Shown piece after piece: positions 44,264-52,868 of a stretch of 56,002 nt of DNA (its first letter is position 1; each line of letters starts with the position of its first letter). The stretch spans positions 1-56,002 of the forward strand of contig NZ_JAENHN010000038.1 of the NCBI RefSeq assembly GCF_016595795.1, in the 5' to 3' direction. The notes below the pieces were generated by a model, which searched no databases, was not told the DNA's origin, and worked only from the letters and a program-made list of their open reading frames with translations. Origin of the DNA: Clostridium yunnanense. GTDB taxonomy: Bacteria; Bacillota; Clostridia; Clostridiales; Clostridiaceae. The position numbers were made by a program, and so were the translations under genes.

Positions 44264-45784
44264 CTATCTTTTAATCAAAGGAAAAGCGATAACTTCTCTA
44301 ATGGTGCTAGTCTCTGTTAAGAACATTATCATTCTATCAATTCCTATTCCTAAACCTCCAGTTGGTGGCATTGCAGTATCAATTGCAACAGCGAATTCTT
44401 CATCCATAGGACTGGCAGTTTCAAGCCCTGCCCTAAGCTTTGATGCTTGATCATGTAATAATATTCGTTGCCTTAAAGGATCATTAAGTTCCGAATATGC
44501 GTTACCAAGTTCAACACCATAAGCATATGGTTCAAATCTCTCTATCAAATCTAGATTTTCTCTATGGACCTTACAAAGAGGCGAAGATTCTTTAGGAAAA
44601 TCTATGACAAATGTTGGTTGCACCAATTTCTTTTCTGAGTATTCTTCAAATAATGTCACTATAAGTTCTCCCTTTGAAGCATTGTTAATATCTAAACCTT
44701 CCTTTTGTTTTTCTTCTAGAAGACCTTTTATAGTGATTTTTTCAACTATTTCTTCTTTTGTAAGATTATAAACATCTATTTCAGTATCTTGCTTTACAAG
44801 ATCACACATTTTTTCTCTTTTCCAGGGAGCTTTAAAGTCAATTTTTATACCTTCATAGGTAATCTCAGTTGTTCCGTTAACTTTATTAAATACGTACTCA
44901 TACATATTTTCCATAAGTTCCATCATATCATTATAGTCCGCGTATGACATATAACACTCGAACAAACTAAATTCTGGATAGTGCGTTCTATCTATACCTT
45001 CATTTCTAAAAGCTCTTGCAAAAGTATAAACTCTTTCAATTCCACCAACTATTAGTCTCTTTAAATATAACTCTGGAGAAACATTCATGAATACCTCACA
45101 ATCTAAAGCATTTACGAAGGTTGTAAAAGGTTTTGCTTCTCCTCCACCATACTTAGTATCCAGTATAGGAGTATCTACTTCGATAAACTCCTTACTACTT
45201 AAAAATTCTCTAATAGCAGTTATAGCTCTTGAACGTTTAATAAATCTTTGTTTTACATCATTGTTCATTATCATATCTAAAGATCTATGGCGCTGCCTTA
45301 AATCTGCATCTTGAATTCCATGATATTTTTCTGGAAGAGTTCTTACCGATTTTGATAGAATGTCAAATTTAATAGCTCTAATTGTTATTTCGCCAGTTTG
45401 TGTCTTAAATACCGTTCCTTCTACACCAATAATATCTCCAGTATCTATAAGCTTTAAAATATTATATCCTTCACTTCCAAGTATTTTTTTACTGAAGAAT
45501 ATCTGAATACTACCTTTTTCATCTATTATATTAGCAAAAGTAGCATTGCCCATTCTTCTAAGTAGCATTACTCTACCTGCTAATGTAAATTCTTTCGCTT
45601 CATCAATACTTTCGAAGCTATCCAGTATATCTAGAGTATGTGTTATATCTTTATAATTATATGGATAAGGATTTATACCAGCTTCATATAACTTATTTAG
45701 TTTTTTAATTCTTTCAACCACAAACTCATTAGAATCTGTCATTATTTTTTCTAAGTTTTGAATTTCCTCAAATTCTTTGTACAT
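44264..45784 (-). CDS. lysS: Lysyl-tRNA synthetase, class II
   Basis: LysRS charges tRNA-Lys. The 506-aa protein has the N-terminal anticodon-binding OB fold (AGRVMLLRRMGNATFANIID), motif 2 (FRNEGIDRTHYPEFSLFECY) and motif 3 (GGLGIGIDRMIMFL). AAGGTGG precedes the ATG at 45784. It is preceded by a T-box leader, so uncharged tRNA should raise its expression. The length is normal for the bacterial class II type. Confidence 0.95.
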   Translation of the reverse strand: MYKEFEEIQNLEKIMTDSNEFVVERIKKLNKLYEAGINPYPYNYKDITHTLDILDSFESIDEAKEFTLAGRVMLLRRMGNATFANIIDEKGSIQIFFSKKILGSEGYNILKLIDTGDIIGVEGTVFKTQTGEITIRAIKFDILSKSVRTLPEKYHGIQDADLRQRHRSLDMIMNNDVKQRFIKRSRAITAIREFLSSKEFIEVDTPILDTKYGGGEAKPFTTFVNALDCEVFMNVSPELYLKRLIVGGIERVYTFARAFRNEGIDRTHYPEFSLFECYMSYADYNDMMELMENMYEYVFNKVNGTTEITYEGIKIDFKAPWKREKMCDLVKQDTEIDVYNLTKEEIVEKITIKGLLEEKQKEGLDINNASKGELIVTLFEEYSEKKLVQPTFVIDFPKESSPLCKVHRENLDLIERFEPYAYGVELGNAYSELNDPLRQRILLHDQASKLRAGLETASPMDEEFAVAIDTAMPPTGGLGIGIDRMIMFLTETSTIREVIAFPLIKR

Positions 45785-45894
45785 TTTAGATACCACCTTT
45801 TTATTTTTTCACAGCTACATATGGATATACCATTTCGTAATAAAATCAATATTTTCTAATTAGTTTTCGATTAATTAAATAATTTTTTGCAAAT

Positions 45895-46173
45895 AAAAAA
45901 ACTCTCACCTCCAAGATTATAAATCTTGAGGACGAAAGTTATAAATTCGTGGTACCACCTCAGTTTATTTATATGTTGCCATATAAACCTCTTCAAGTAC
46001 ATAGTCAAATATACTCTATACCTATAACGGGCTAACCCGTCGCAGCCTACCTCAAAAACTCGAATCGGTGCGAAACTCTGAGATCTTCTTCCATAAACAA
46101 TTACTCGCTCATTCTCACCATATAGAGCTCTCTGTACAGTCCTAAATTTATCTACTCTTCTCTTCATAGTCTT
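45895..46173 (-). promoter_or_regulatory. T-box riboswitch upstream of lysS
   Basis: On the minus strand the leader contains an AGAGAG/GGTGAGA stem I region and the T-box core AGGTGGTACCACG (complement at 45948-45961). A terminator stem follows (CCTCAAGATT ... AATCTTGGAGG near 45907-45931) with seven Ts. AAG triplets at 46085-46090, on the 3' side of stem I, are candidates for a lysine specifier codon. Charged tRNA should favour termination. An open frame crossing this element is not a gene. Confidence 0.92.
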
Positions 46174-46179
46174 TAATAT

Positions 46180-46209
46180 ATTATATCCATTAATTTTAAA
46201 AATTGTAAA
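46180..46209 (-). promoter_or_regulatory. Promoter of the T-box-lysS transcript
   Basis: On the minus strand TTTACA (46204-46209) and TATAAT (46180-46185) are 18 bp apart, just upstream of the T-box leader. Confidence 0.7.
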
Positions 46210-46354
46210 TACCTTTTTCTATATTTTATAAAAAACTTATTGATTAGATTTAAATATTAAATTTTAAGGTTATTACTTCTTTAAGAACTCTTCTAAATAA
46301 TTACTTTGTAATCAAGAAATCACTAACCATTAGTTTTAAACTAACTTTAGATAT

Positions 46355-46408
46355 GTATTAAATAAATGTTGTTAATATCTTATAGCACCACCAACATTTA
46401 TTTAATAC
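46355..46408. repeat. Perfect 17-bp inverted repeat without an assigned gene
   Basis: GTATTAAATAAATGTTG (46355-46371) and CAACATTTATTTAATAC (46392-46408) flank a 20-nt loop; ATTTTTTT follows on the plus strand. It looks like a plus-strand terminator, but no plus-strand gene lies to its left. A nearby TTAGTTTTAAACTAA element sits at about 46331-46345. Confidence 0.55.
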
Positions 46409-46513
46409 ATTTTTTTAGTGTATCTTAATACTTAAGCATACTATTTACTTATTTGATCTTTCAAAAAATAAATTCAAATTATTCTAAAGTTCTTACCTTC
46501 AAAAATGCTACTC

Positions 46514-46954
46514 CTACTTAAATGCAACATACTGACCTTCGTATTCAGCTAGTAATTTAGTATCTTTATGGCACGTAACCTTAAGAGTTATTCTACCCTT
46601 TTTATGCTTTTTATACATTTCAAAAAACTTATTTCTGTCTTCTTCCAGTAAAATTTCACACTCAGCAATAAAATCACAATCTATTGGAGCTAAGTATTCA
46701 ATATTACTTTTTCTAATAACAATATGAGCTTCTGGATCCATTTCTTCTATATTAACAAAAACCATGACCCATCCACAAACAGTCATCAAAGAATTTATAC
46801 TTCCACCAAAAGCTGTGTGCTTATGATTTATATTTGGTTCAAGTTTTGCAGCAACTTTCACTTTATCCTTCGAGAATTCAACTATAGTAAATCCCATCTT
46901 TTCAGTGATTGGTATATTATCATATAGAAATTGTTCAAATTCGTGTTTTTCCAT
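46514..46954 (-). CDS. Thioesterase-like hotdog protein (YiiD C-terminal family)
   Basis: This 146-aa protein resembles the putative thioesterase domain found at the C terminus of YiiD: MGFTIVEFSKDKVKVAAKL, NHKHTAFGGSINSLMTVCGW (hotdog central helix, residues ~45-64) and IEYLAPIDCDFIAECEI. It may hydrolyse an acyl-thioester; the substrate is unknown. The ATG at 46954 follows GGAGG by five bases; the ATG 12 bp earlier overlaps that site. Confidence 0.75.
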   Translation of the reverse strand: MEKHEFEQFLYDNIPITEKMGFTIVEFSKDKVKVAAKLEPNINHKHTAFGGSINSLMTVCGWVMVFVNIEEMDPEAHIVIRKSNIEYLAPIDCDFIAECEILLEEDRNKFFEMYKKHKKGRITLKVTCHKDTKLLAEYEGQYVAFK

Positions 46955-47496
46955 AAACTCCTCCATTTGATTTAATTCAAATCGTGTATATCTATCTTAT
47001 CCATCTCTTTTTTCTTATTGCATTTATCCCATTACTTCTATCTGCATCTAATATTACATCTTAATTCTATTTGCTGTAATTTCAATAATGACCTTAATAA
47101 TATTGAGGGTACACTTTAACATTATTAAAATCAAGTACTTTTTTACAAATATTCTAATAGCATTAATACAGCTTCACTAAATGAAATTCTGCATTTTTAC
47201 TTTATGCTTCTTTCATTTCCTCAGACTATTAAATCCATAACTTTATTAGCAATATTGTTTCAATAATAGAAATCCATTAGAAATATCTTAAAGAAAGTGA
47301 TACTATAACCCTTGAGACATTTAATTATTATGAAGTTTAATAAAAAAGAAAATTCAAATAATTTTAGTTTCAGTAAAATGTGTCTTAAAATATATATTAA
47401 ATGATTTTATATAAATCTTTTATGAAGTAAATTTATTTATAAATAAAAAATGAATTTATTAAACAATAATTAATTTTGTTGGATAAGAGGGGTAAG
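46955..47496. other. Gene-free AT-rich stretch
   Basis: No ORF with a ribosome site and no stable hairpin is visible between the divergent thioesterase and AEC transporter genes. Promoters must lie here but none is close to consensus by eye. Confidence 0.45.
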
Positions 47497-48423
47497 ATGG
47501 ATATAAATGTTGTAATTAATCAAATGCTTCAGTTGTTTATTATTTTAGGTCTTGGCTATTTTCTAAATAAGATAAAAATCTTTGATGACACTTTAAATCA
47601 AAAACTAAATAAGTTATTACTCAATGTTACTACACCGGCTTTGGTGTTGGCATCTGTAAGTTCAATTAAACAAAACACTAATACTAAAGAGGCTCTATTT
47701 GTATTTTTAGTAGCTATAATCATTTTTACTTTATTACCACTATTAAGTTATATGTTAGTTAGAATCATTAGGATCCCTAGACATCAACGAGGTATCTACA
47801 TGTTTATGACAGTTTTCTCTAACATAGGCTTTATGGGATTCCCCGTAATGAAAGCAATCTTTGGCAATGAAGCAGTATTTTATACATCTATCTTTAATAT
47901 GATCTTCAATATTTGGGTATTTACTTTAGGTATTGTTTTAATAAATTACGGCACTAATAATGTAGTTAAATTAAGCTTCAAAAACCTTTTATCTCCAGGG
48001 ATAATATCATCACTACTTGCTATAGTTATTTACTTTTTGAAAGTACCTGTACATCCAGTGTTAAAATCCACTTTTGATATGGTAGGTAATATCACTACCC
48101 CTGTGGCAATGATGCTTATTGGTTCAACACTCGCTAATTTAAATATTAAAGAGGTTTTTACAGAACTCAGAATTTATCCCTACACAATAATCAAACAAAT
48201 TTTGATTCCTTTTATTGCATTTCCACTTTTAAAATATTTTATAACTAGTCCATTAGTTTTAGGTGTTGCTTTAGTTAACTTAGCTATGCCTGTAGGTAAT
48301 AGTGCTGTTTTGTTTGCCAATCAATATGATGGCGATGTAGAGCTAGCTGCAAAATCTGTGTTTATCACTACTTTAATTTCCGTATTTACAATTCCACTGA
48401 TTGTAGCTATATTGCTAACTTAA
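47497..48423 (+). CDS. AEC-family transporter (auxin efflux carrier-like)
   Basis: The 308-aa integral membrane protein has about ten helices in two inverted halves. It shows the AEC patterns LNKLLLNVTTPALVLASV and FSNIGFMGFPVMKAIFG in the first half, and LAMPVGNSAVLFANQYD in the second. Bacterial members export or import organic acids such as malate; the substrate here is not clear. GGGG lies just before the ATG at 47497; an in-frame TTG 21 bp earlier is rejected. Confidence 0.88.
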   Translation: MDINVVINQMLQLFIILGLGYFLNKIKIFDDTLNQKLNKLLLNVTTPALVLASVSSIKQNTNTKEALFVFLVAIIIFTLLPLLSYMLVRIIRIPRHQRGIYMFMTVFSNIGFMGFPVMKAIFGNEAVFYTSIFNMIFNIWVFTLGIVLINYGTNNVVKLSFKNLLSPGIISSLLAIVIYFLKVPVHPVLKSTFDMVGNITTPVAMMLIGSTLANLNIKEVFTELRIYPYTIIKQILIPFIAFPLLKYFITSPLVLGVALVNLAMPVGNSAVLFANQYDGDVELAAKSVFITTLISVFTIPLIVAILLT

Positions 48424-48431
48424 TATAAAGT

Positions 48432-48480
48432 TTAAGCTTATCCGATACTTCTTTAAATATAGAATTGCGAATAAGCTTAA
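48432..48480 (+). terminator. Weak hairpin after the AEC gene
   Basis: TTAAGCTTAT (48432-48441) pairs with ATAAGCTTAA (48471-48480), followed by TTTAATT. The loop is long, so confidence is low. Confidence 0.45.
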
Positions 48481-48606
48481 TTTAATTATAAATACTGTTA
48501 TTTCATTTAATAAGTATTATTAATGCAAAAGCATTCAACTAAATAAAATTGAACAATAACCTAAAATTTAAATATACTATATTAGAGTATTTTTTAGGGA
48601 GATCTT

Positions 48607-49035
48607 ATGGAAAACAATTTTTCTGTACGTCGTGCCGGAGATGATAAATTAGATTTAGCATTGATACAAAAAGAAAAATCCGCATCACTTATTATTATAT
48701 TAGCATATATAATTCTTATTAATTCAGCAAATAAAGAAAGAGAAATCATACTAAAAAAACAAAGAGGTATAAATACTTCCAATGATTTAGAACCAACGCA
48801 ACTTGTAGTACTTTCTAGCAGTTTAGCCTTGGTTGGAAATATATTCTTAGGCGAAATAGCCTTTGCTAGACTTAGAGAACTACAAAAGAATATCCAATCT
48901 GGAGAAAGTAACTTTTCAATAACTCCTAATTTAAATATAACTACAGGATTTATTTTTTCTATTTTAGGAAGTATATTCAAGACTATAGGTGTAATACAAA
49001 GAGCAAATGAACAGGCTCAAATAACTATCCTATAA
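48607..49035 (+). CDS. Small membrane protein, unknown function
   Basis: This predicted 142-aa protein has a charged N terminus, a hydrophobic helix (SLIIILAYIILINSA, ~26-40), a second (LVVLSSSLALVGNIFLG, ~66-82) and a third (TTGFIFSILGSIFKTIGVI, ~114-132). AGGGAG precedes the ATG. I recognise no family. It is monocistronic, and the hflX leader follows. Confidence 0.65.
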   Translation: MENNFSVRRAGDDKLDLALIQKEKSASLIIILAYIILINSANKEREIILKKQRGINTSNDLEPTQLVVLSSSLALVGNIFLGEIAFARLRELQKNIQSGESNFSITPNLNITTGFIFSILGSIFKTIGVIQRANEQAQITIL

Positions 49036-49218
49036 TTTAACTTTACCCTTTATACTTTACATTATGAACATAGACTTTTTGGAAACATACTTCACCAATT
49101 TAGTTCATTTACATTTAATAAAATTTTCGCTATATACTTTTTATTCCAAAAAGTTATTTACAATTAGCAAGATATGCTTTACAATTAAGTTACCAAATGT
49201 ATGAAAGGAGACTGTAAA

Positions 49219-49284
49219 ATGTTAATTTTAAAGTTAAAATCAAATAAAAACCTTATATTAAAATATACAGTCTGCTGTCAGTAG
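49219..49284 (+). CDS. 21-aa leader peptide of the hflX attenuator
   Basis: AAAGGAG lies eight bases before an ATG that opens a 21-codon ORF (beginning MLILKLKSNKN, ending YTVCCQ) closed by TAG. Its last codons contain AGTCTGCTGTC (49269-49279), which can pair with the 5' arm of the first terminator downstream. This is the arrangement of antibiotic-responsive leader peptides: a ribosome stalled early leaves the antiterminator free. Confidence 0.7.
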   Translation: MLILKLKSNKNLILKYTVCCQ

Positions 49285-49349
49285 TTAAAGATATTACCTA
49301 TTACTTTTAATATTTTTGATATTTAACACGAAACTTTTGACCGCAGACT
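49269..49349 (+). promoter_or_regulatory. Antiterminator pairing in the hflX leader
   Basis: AGTCTGCTGTC (49269-49279, end of the leader ORF) is complementary, with one mismatch in eleven, to GACCGCAGACT (49339-49349), which overlaps the 5' arm of terminator 1. The two structures exclude each other. Confidence 0.65.
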
Positions 49350-49362
49350 TCATATCTGCGGT
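49340..49362 (+). terminator. hflX leader terminator 1
   Basis: ACCGCAGA (49340-49347) and TCTGCGGT (49355-49362) form an 8-bp stem with a 7-nt loop, followed by TTTTGTTAT. Confidence 0.8.
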
Positions 49363-49391
49363 TTTGTTATACTGTATTACTGAAGCTATAA

Positions 49392-49459
49392 ATACCTTCC
49401 TTCTATATGTTAGGAATTAAGGTATCAAGCTTAGATGTAATAAATGCTTAATGATACCG
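49392..49459 (+). promoter_or_regulatory. Alternating hairpins upstream of terminator 2
   Basis: ATACCTTCCT (49392-49401) can pair with AGGA and AAGGTAT up to 49425. GGTATCA (49421-49427) can instead pair with TGATACC (49452-49458), which uses the first bases of terminator 2. The three hairpins are mutually exclusive in sequence and could relay the state of the leader. Confidence 0.5.
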
Positions 49460-49476
49460 CAGAGAAAATCTGTGGT
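49456..49476 (+). terminator. hflX leader terminator 2
   Basis: ACCGCAGA (49456-49463) and TCTGTGGT (49469-49476) form a stem with one G-U pair, followed by TTTTTTATTTTG. The 5' arm repeats that of terminator 1. Confidence 0.8.
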
Positions 49477-49497
49477 TTTTTATTTTGTTAATATCAT

Positions 49498-49544
49498 AGC
49501 CGCAGTGCAATGCTCTACCTGTTAGAGTCCATTGTTTTGCGGCT
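49498..49544 (+). terminator. hflX leader terminator 3
   Basis: AGCCGCA (49498-49504) pairs with TGCGGCT (49538-49544), with inner CAATG/CATTG and CTCTA/TAGAG stems. TTTTTG follows. Confidence 0.8.
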
Positions 49545-49596
49545 TTTTGTTCATACAAATAATTATAACCAAAAGTTTTCCTAGGGGGAGTTAGAA

Positions 49597-49614
49597 ATGC
49601 GCTTAATTAAATAA
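49597..49614 (+). CDS. Five-codon mini-ORF (MRLIK) in the hflX leader
   Basis: AGGGGGAG lies six bases before ATG CGC TTA ATT AAA TAA. It sits after the third terminator and 154 bp before hflX. Its peptide starts with MRL, like macrolide-responsive leader peptides. It may be a second translational checkpoint or chance. Confidence 0.4.
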   Translation: MRLIK

Positions 49615-49768
49615 ATTGCCGGTAAAACTCGGAGTTAAATTTATAATCAGTAGGCAAAAGAAAATGTGGTTACAACTTTTATACATTAATAGTTGAGCTA
49701 TGAAATCTATAAATACAAATTTATAAATGAATACTAACATATTCATAATTTTGATTGGAGGAGATTAT

Positions 49769-51565
49769 ATGATAACAGGAAATATAGATGGAATAAAAAA
49801 ATTGATACTAGAAAGACTTGAGGCACTATATGAGTTAAATATAGATAATAGCAGTATTTTTTCTTATGAATTAGTTTCAGAAATGAACGATATTAGTAGA
49901 ATTATAAAAAAAGAATTATGTGTTGTTATAAATAGAAGAGGAAAAATAACTGATATATCAATAGGCAGCTTAAATAATGCAGAGATACCTTATATAGACG
50001 GATCAACCAAAAGACTAAGCGGTTATAGAGTAATCCATACTCACCCTTCTGGAGATAGCACCTTATCTTCTATGGATACATCTGCTTTAATGGAGCTTAA
50101 ATTAGATGCCATGGTTGCTATTGGCGTTAACGAAAATATAGAAGATGTAAAAGTAAACATTGCTTTATGCGATATTTATGATAACAACTTGGCTTTTAAA
50201 GAATTGAAAAACTTAACTTTGTCATTTGCTCTAAATTTAAATCTCAGAGAAAAAATATCTTATGTTGAAAAAATAATTACTGACATAAAACAACAAGATG
50301 ATGATATTGAAAGAGCCATTTTGTTTGGAAATGACAGTGAAGAAAGTCTTGAGGAACTTTGCGGTCTTGCTGAAGCATGCGATGTAGTTCCTGTATTTAA
50401 AGTTTTCCAAAAGAAAAATAAAATTAATACTGCTTATTATGCTGGCCAAGGAAAAATTGAAGAATTAAGCTATTTAAAACAAATTAAGAATGCAAATGTA
50501 GTAATATTTGATGATGAACTATCAGGTTCACAGCTTAGAAACCTTGAAGAAACTTTAAAATGTAAGGTCATAGATAGAACTACCCTTATACTTGATATAT
50601 TTGCTAGACGAGCAAAAAGCAAAGAAGGTATGCTTCAAGTTGAGCTGGCAATGCTTAACCACAAAATTCCAAGACTAAGAAATGCAAATGCTAATCTTTC
50701 TAGAATTAGAGGTGGCGTCGGTTCAAAAGGTCCTGGAGAAAAAAAACTAGAGACTGATAGAAGGCATATAGAACGTAGAATTGAAGAAATAAGAAATGAA
50801 CTTAATAGAGCTTCAGAGCAAAGATCTATACAAAAAGTTAAAAGAAATAAAAGTAGTATAAGTCAGGTAGCTATAGTTGGCTACACAAATGCTGGTAAGT
50901 CAACCCTTAGAAATAAGTTATGCGAAATTTCAGCTTCCAATAAAATTGATAAAGACGGAGTTTTAGAAGCAGATATGCTTTTTGCTACCTTAGATACTAC
51001 TGTAAGAGCTGTTACCCTAAGCGATAATAGAAGAATAGCTCTATCAGATACTGTTGGTTTTATAAGCAAACTTCCTCATGATTTAGTTGAAGCCTTCAAA
51101 TCAACCTTAGAAGAGGTAATTGATGCTGATCTACTGTTACACACAATTGATGCTTCAAACGAAGAAGTTATAAATCAAATAAAATCTGTTAACTTAGTTC
51201 TTGAAGAGCTAAATGCATTAGATAAAAATACCATTGTTGTACTAAATAAAGTAGATAAAGCTTCAGAAGAAAATTTAAAGCTAGTAAGAGACTTCTTAAA
51301 AGATCAGAAAACAATAGAAGTCAGTGCTATAAAAGAAATAAATCTATCACTACTGCTTGATTATATAGGTCATGAAATCCCAGTTAAACTTATGGAAAAA
51401 CAGTTCATGATTCCATATACTGAACAAAAATTTGTTTCATTACTTCACGAAAACTCAAAAATTCTTCTTGAAGATCATCTAGAAGAAGGCACTAAGATAA
51501 AAGCTTTAGTCCATGAAGAAATTTATAAAAAATGTATAGCTTTTGAAGTTTTAGCTATGTCTTAA
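49769..51565 (+). CDS. hflX: HflX GTPase with N-terminal RadC-like JAMM domain
   Basis: HflX splits or rescues stalled 70S ribosomes. Residues ~182-598 are canonical: HflX N-terminal domain (AYYAGQGKIEEL, FDDELSGSQLRNLE), the RIRGGVGSKGPGEKKLETDR linker, G1 GYTNAGKS (371-378), a DTVGFISKLPHDLVEAF region and NKVD. The first ~180 residues are extra compared with the usual ~420-aa protein. They show E49 in KKELCVVINRRGKI and H90-x-H92-x7-S100-x2-D103 (HTHPSGDSTLSSMD), the complete metal-site pattern of JAMM/RadC domains. GGAGGAG precedes the ATG at 49769. Expression is probably controlled by the attenuator at 49205-49550, pointing to induction by ribosome-targeting antibiotics. Confidence 0.93.
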   Translation: MITGNIDGIKKLILERLEALYELNIDNSSIFSYELVSEMNDISRIIKKELCVVINRRGKITDISIGSLNNAEIPYIDGSTKRLSGYRVIHTHPSGDSTLSSMDTSALMELKLDAMVAIGVNENIEDVKVNIALCDIYDNNLAFKELKNLTLSFALNLNLREKISYVEKIITDIKQQDDDIERAILFGNDSEESLEELCGLAEACDVVPVFKVFQKKNKINTAYYAGQGKIEELSYLKQIKNANVVIFDDELSGSQLRNLEETLKCKVIDRTTLILDIFARRAKSKEGMLQVELAMLNHKIPRLRNANANLSRIRGGVGSKGPGEKKLETDRRHIERRIEEIRNELNRASEQRSIQKVKRNKSSISQVAIVGYTNAGKSTLRNKLCEISASNKIDKDGVLEADMLFATLDTTVRAVTLSDNRRIALSDTVGFISKLPHDLVEAFKSTLEEVIDADLLLHTIDASNEEVINQIKSVNLVLEELNALDKNTIVVLNKVDKASEENLKLVRDFLKDQKTIEVSAIKEINLSLLLDYIGHEIPVKLMEKQFMIPYTEQKFVSLLHENSKILLEDHLEEGTKIKALVHEEIYKKCIAFEVLAMS

Positions 51566-51613
51566 TAATTAATGAAGCTTTAAATTAGAAGTAATATTAA
51601 AATATTTCAAAAT

Positions 51614-51636
51614 GGGTAACCGTAGGTTGGTTACCC
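51614..51636 (+). terminator. Hairpin terminator after hflX
   Basis: GGGTAACC (51614-51621) pairs with GGTTACCC (51629-51636), followed by TTTAATT. Confidence 0.65.
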
Positions 51637-51713
51637 TTTAATTATAAGACCATATAGTGTTATAGGTTATATTTTTTCATTTCAAATAACAACCTAATTT
51701 GAATTTTTTATGT

Positions 51714-51827
51714 TTATCTGCTACTTAATGCAGTTAGAAAGGCAACCATTATCATCATAATTGCAGGTATCATAAGAAATAGATATAATCTTTTTTCTTC
51801 TTTACTTGTAAAACTTATAGTTGTCAC
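51714..51827 (-). CDS. Possible 37-aa single-helix membrane peptide
   Basis: A GTG at 51827 opens a frame beginning MTTISFTSKEEKRLYLF and continuing as a single hydrophobic helix (LMIPAIMMIMVAFLTALS) to a stop. The polar N terminus plus one helix looks like a small membrane protein. The ribosome site (GGTAAA) is weak and I know no homologue, so it may be chance. Confidence 0.35.
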   Translation of the reverse strand: MTTISFTSKEEKRLYLFLMIPAIMMIMVAFLTALSSR

Positions 51828-51892
51828 TTTACCATTTTTCTATCAACAGTGCTAGATAGATCCTCAAGGTTATACTATAAAAAAATTAATTA

Positions 51893-52444
51893 TTAAACTT
51901 CTTCATTCAATAAAACCATATGAATATGATCTTCCCACCTACCATTAATCTTTAGATATTGATACGCGAGCCCCTCGTTATAAAACCCTAACTTTTCCAC
52001 AACTCTTAATGACCTCTTATTTTTAGGCATTATATTAGCTTCAATTCTATGAAGCTTAAATTCTTTGAACATTGTATCTATGCCCTTGCTTAGAGCTTCT
52101 GTCATATATCCTTTATCTATTTCTGATCCATCAAGTTTATACCCTAAAAAACAAGACCAAAATGCTCCTCTCACTATGTTTGTAAATGCCAATGTACCTA
52201 TAACTTTATTTTCATCTTCTTTCTTATAAATCCATAATCTTAACATATTTTCTTTTACTATGTTTTCAAAATCATTCTTTAATTGAATTTCTTGAGTTTC
52301 TTCTTTATAAAACTCTTCATCTTTAGTTGCCTCCCATTCTTCAAGGAAATCTCTATTTCTCATATAATAATCTAATACTTGTCCAGCACTTGCTTCATCT
52401 AAAACCTTTAAAATTAATCTCTCAGTTTCATAACATTTTTGCAT
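51893..52444 (-). CDS. GNAT-family N-acetyltransferase, RimJ/RimL-like
   Basis: The 183-aa protein follows the RimJ/RimL pattern: YETERLILKVLDEASAGQVL at the start, GTLAFTNIVRGAFWSCFLGY, the acetyl-CoA region KGYMTEALSKGIDTMF, then HRIEANIMPKNKRSLRVVEK and LGFYNEGLAYQYLKI. It probably acetylates the N terminus of a protein or a small amine. AGAGGTG lies before the ATG at 52444; longer in-frame starts lack sites. Confidence 0.88.
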   Translation of the reverse strand: MQKCYETERLILKVLDEASAGQVLDYYMRNRDFLEEWEATKDEEFYKEETQEIQLKNDFENIVKENMLRLWIYKKEDENKVIGTLAFTNIVRGAFWSCFLGYKLDGSEIDKGYMTEALSKGIDTMFKEFKLHRIEANIMPKNKRSLRVVEKLGFYNEGLAYQYLKINGRWEDHIHMVLLNEEV

Positions 52445-52778
52445 GTCCTCACCTCTTTCTCGTGTTTTATTCATTAAAATTGACATTTTATAAAATTTAA
52501 TTATTATTTTTAAATATTTATATTTTGAAATAATATTCCAAGTTTTAGTAATCAAACTATAACCTACGAATATTACTATTTTACATTATTAATTACTTAG
52601 AATACTTATTTTTATTTATATTGAATTTATATAAATATATAGTATTTTGATAATACTAACAATGTAATATTAAATTTCAAATTTTAATTCAGAAATTGCA
52701 CTATACTTATCAAATTATAACAAACATTTCTCTACAAAGGCAATGAACTCTCTATTATGTTAAATAAATACAATTTTT

Positions 52779-52807
52779 TTGACATATTGCTGAAAACATT
52801 GTAAACT
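52779..52807 (+). promoter_or_regulatory. Probable guaC promoter
   Basis: TTGACA (52779-52784) and TAAACT (52802-52807) are 17 bp apart, about 60 bp before the guaC start. The rest of the 424-bp gap 52445-52868 shows no gene and no recognisable purine riboswitch. Confidence 0.6.
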
Positions 52808-52868
52808 ACATTTAGACAAACGTTTTTGTTTATTTTAATAATAATATTCGTATTTAGAGGTGTGACTA

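Noticed and set aside
45871-46167. Open frame of 98 codons on the minus strand
   Set aside because: It runs across the T-box leader, including the TGGTACCACG core and the terminator; the translation shows no protein family.
52779-52868. Purine riboswitch before guaC
   Set aside because: No purine aptamer core (conserved loop-loop sequences) could be found; only a plain promoter is visible.
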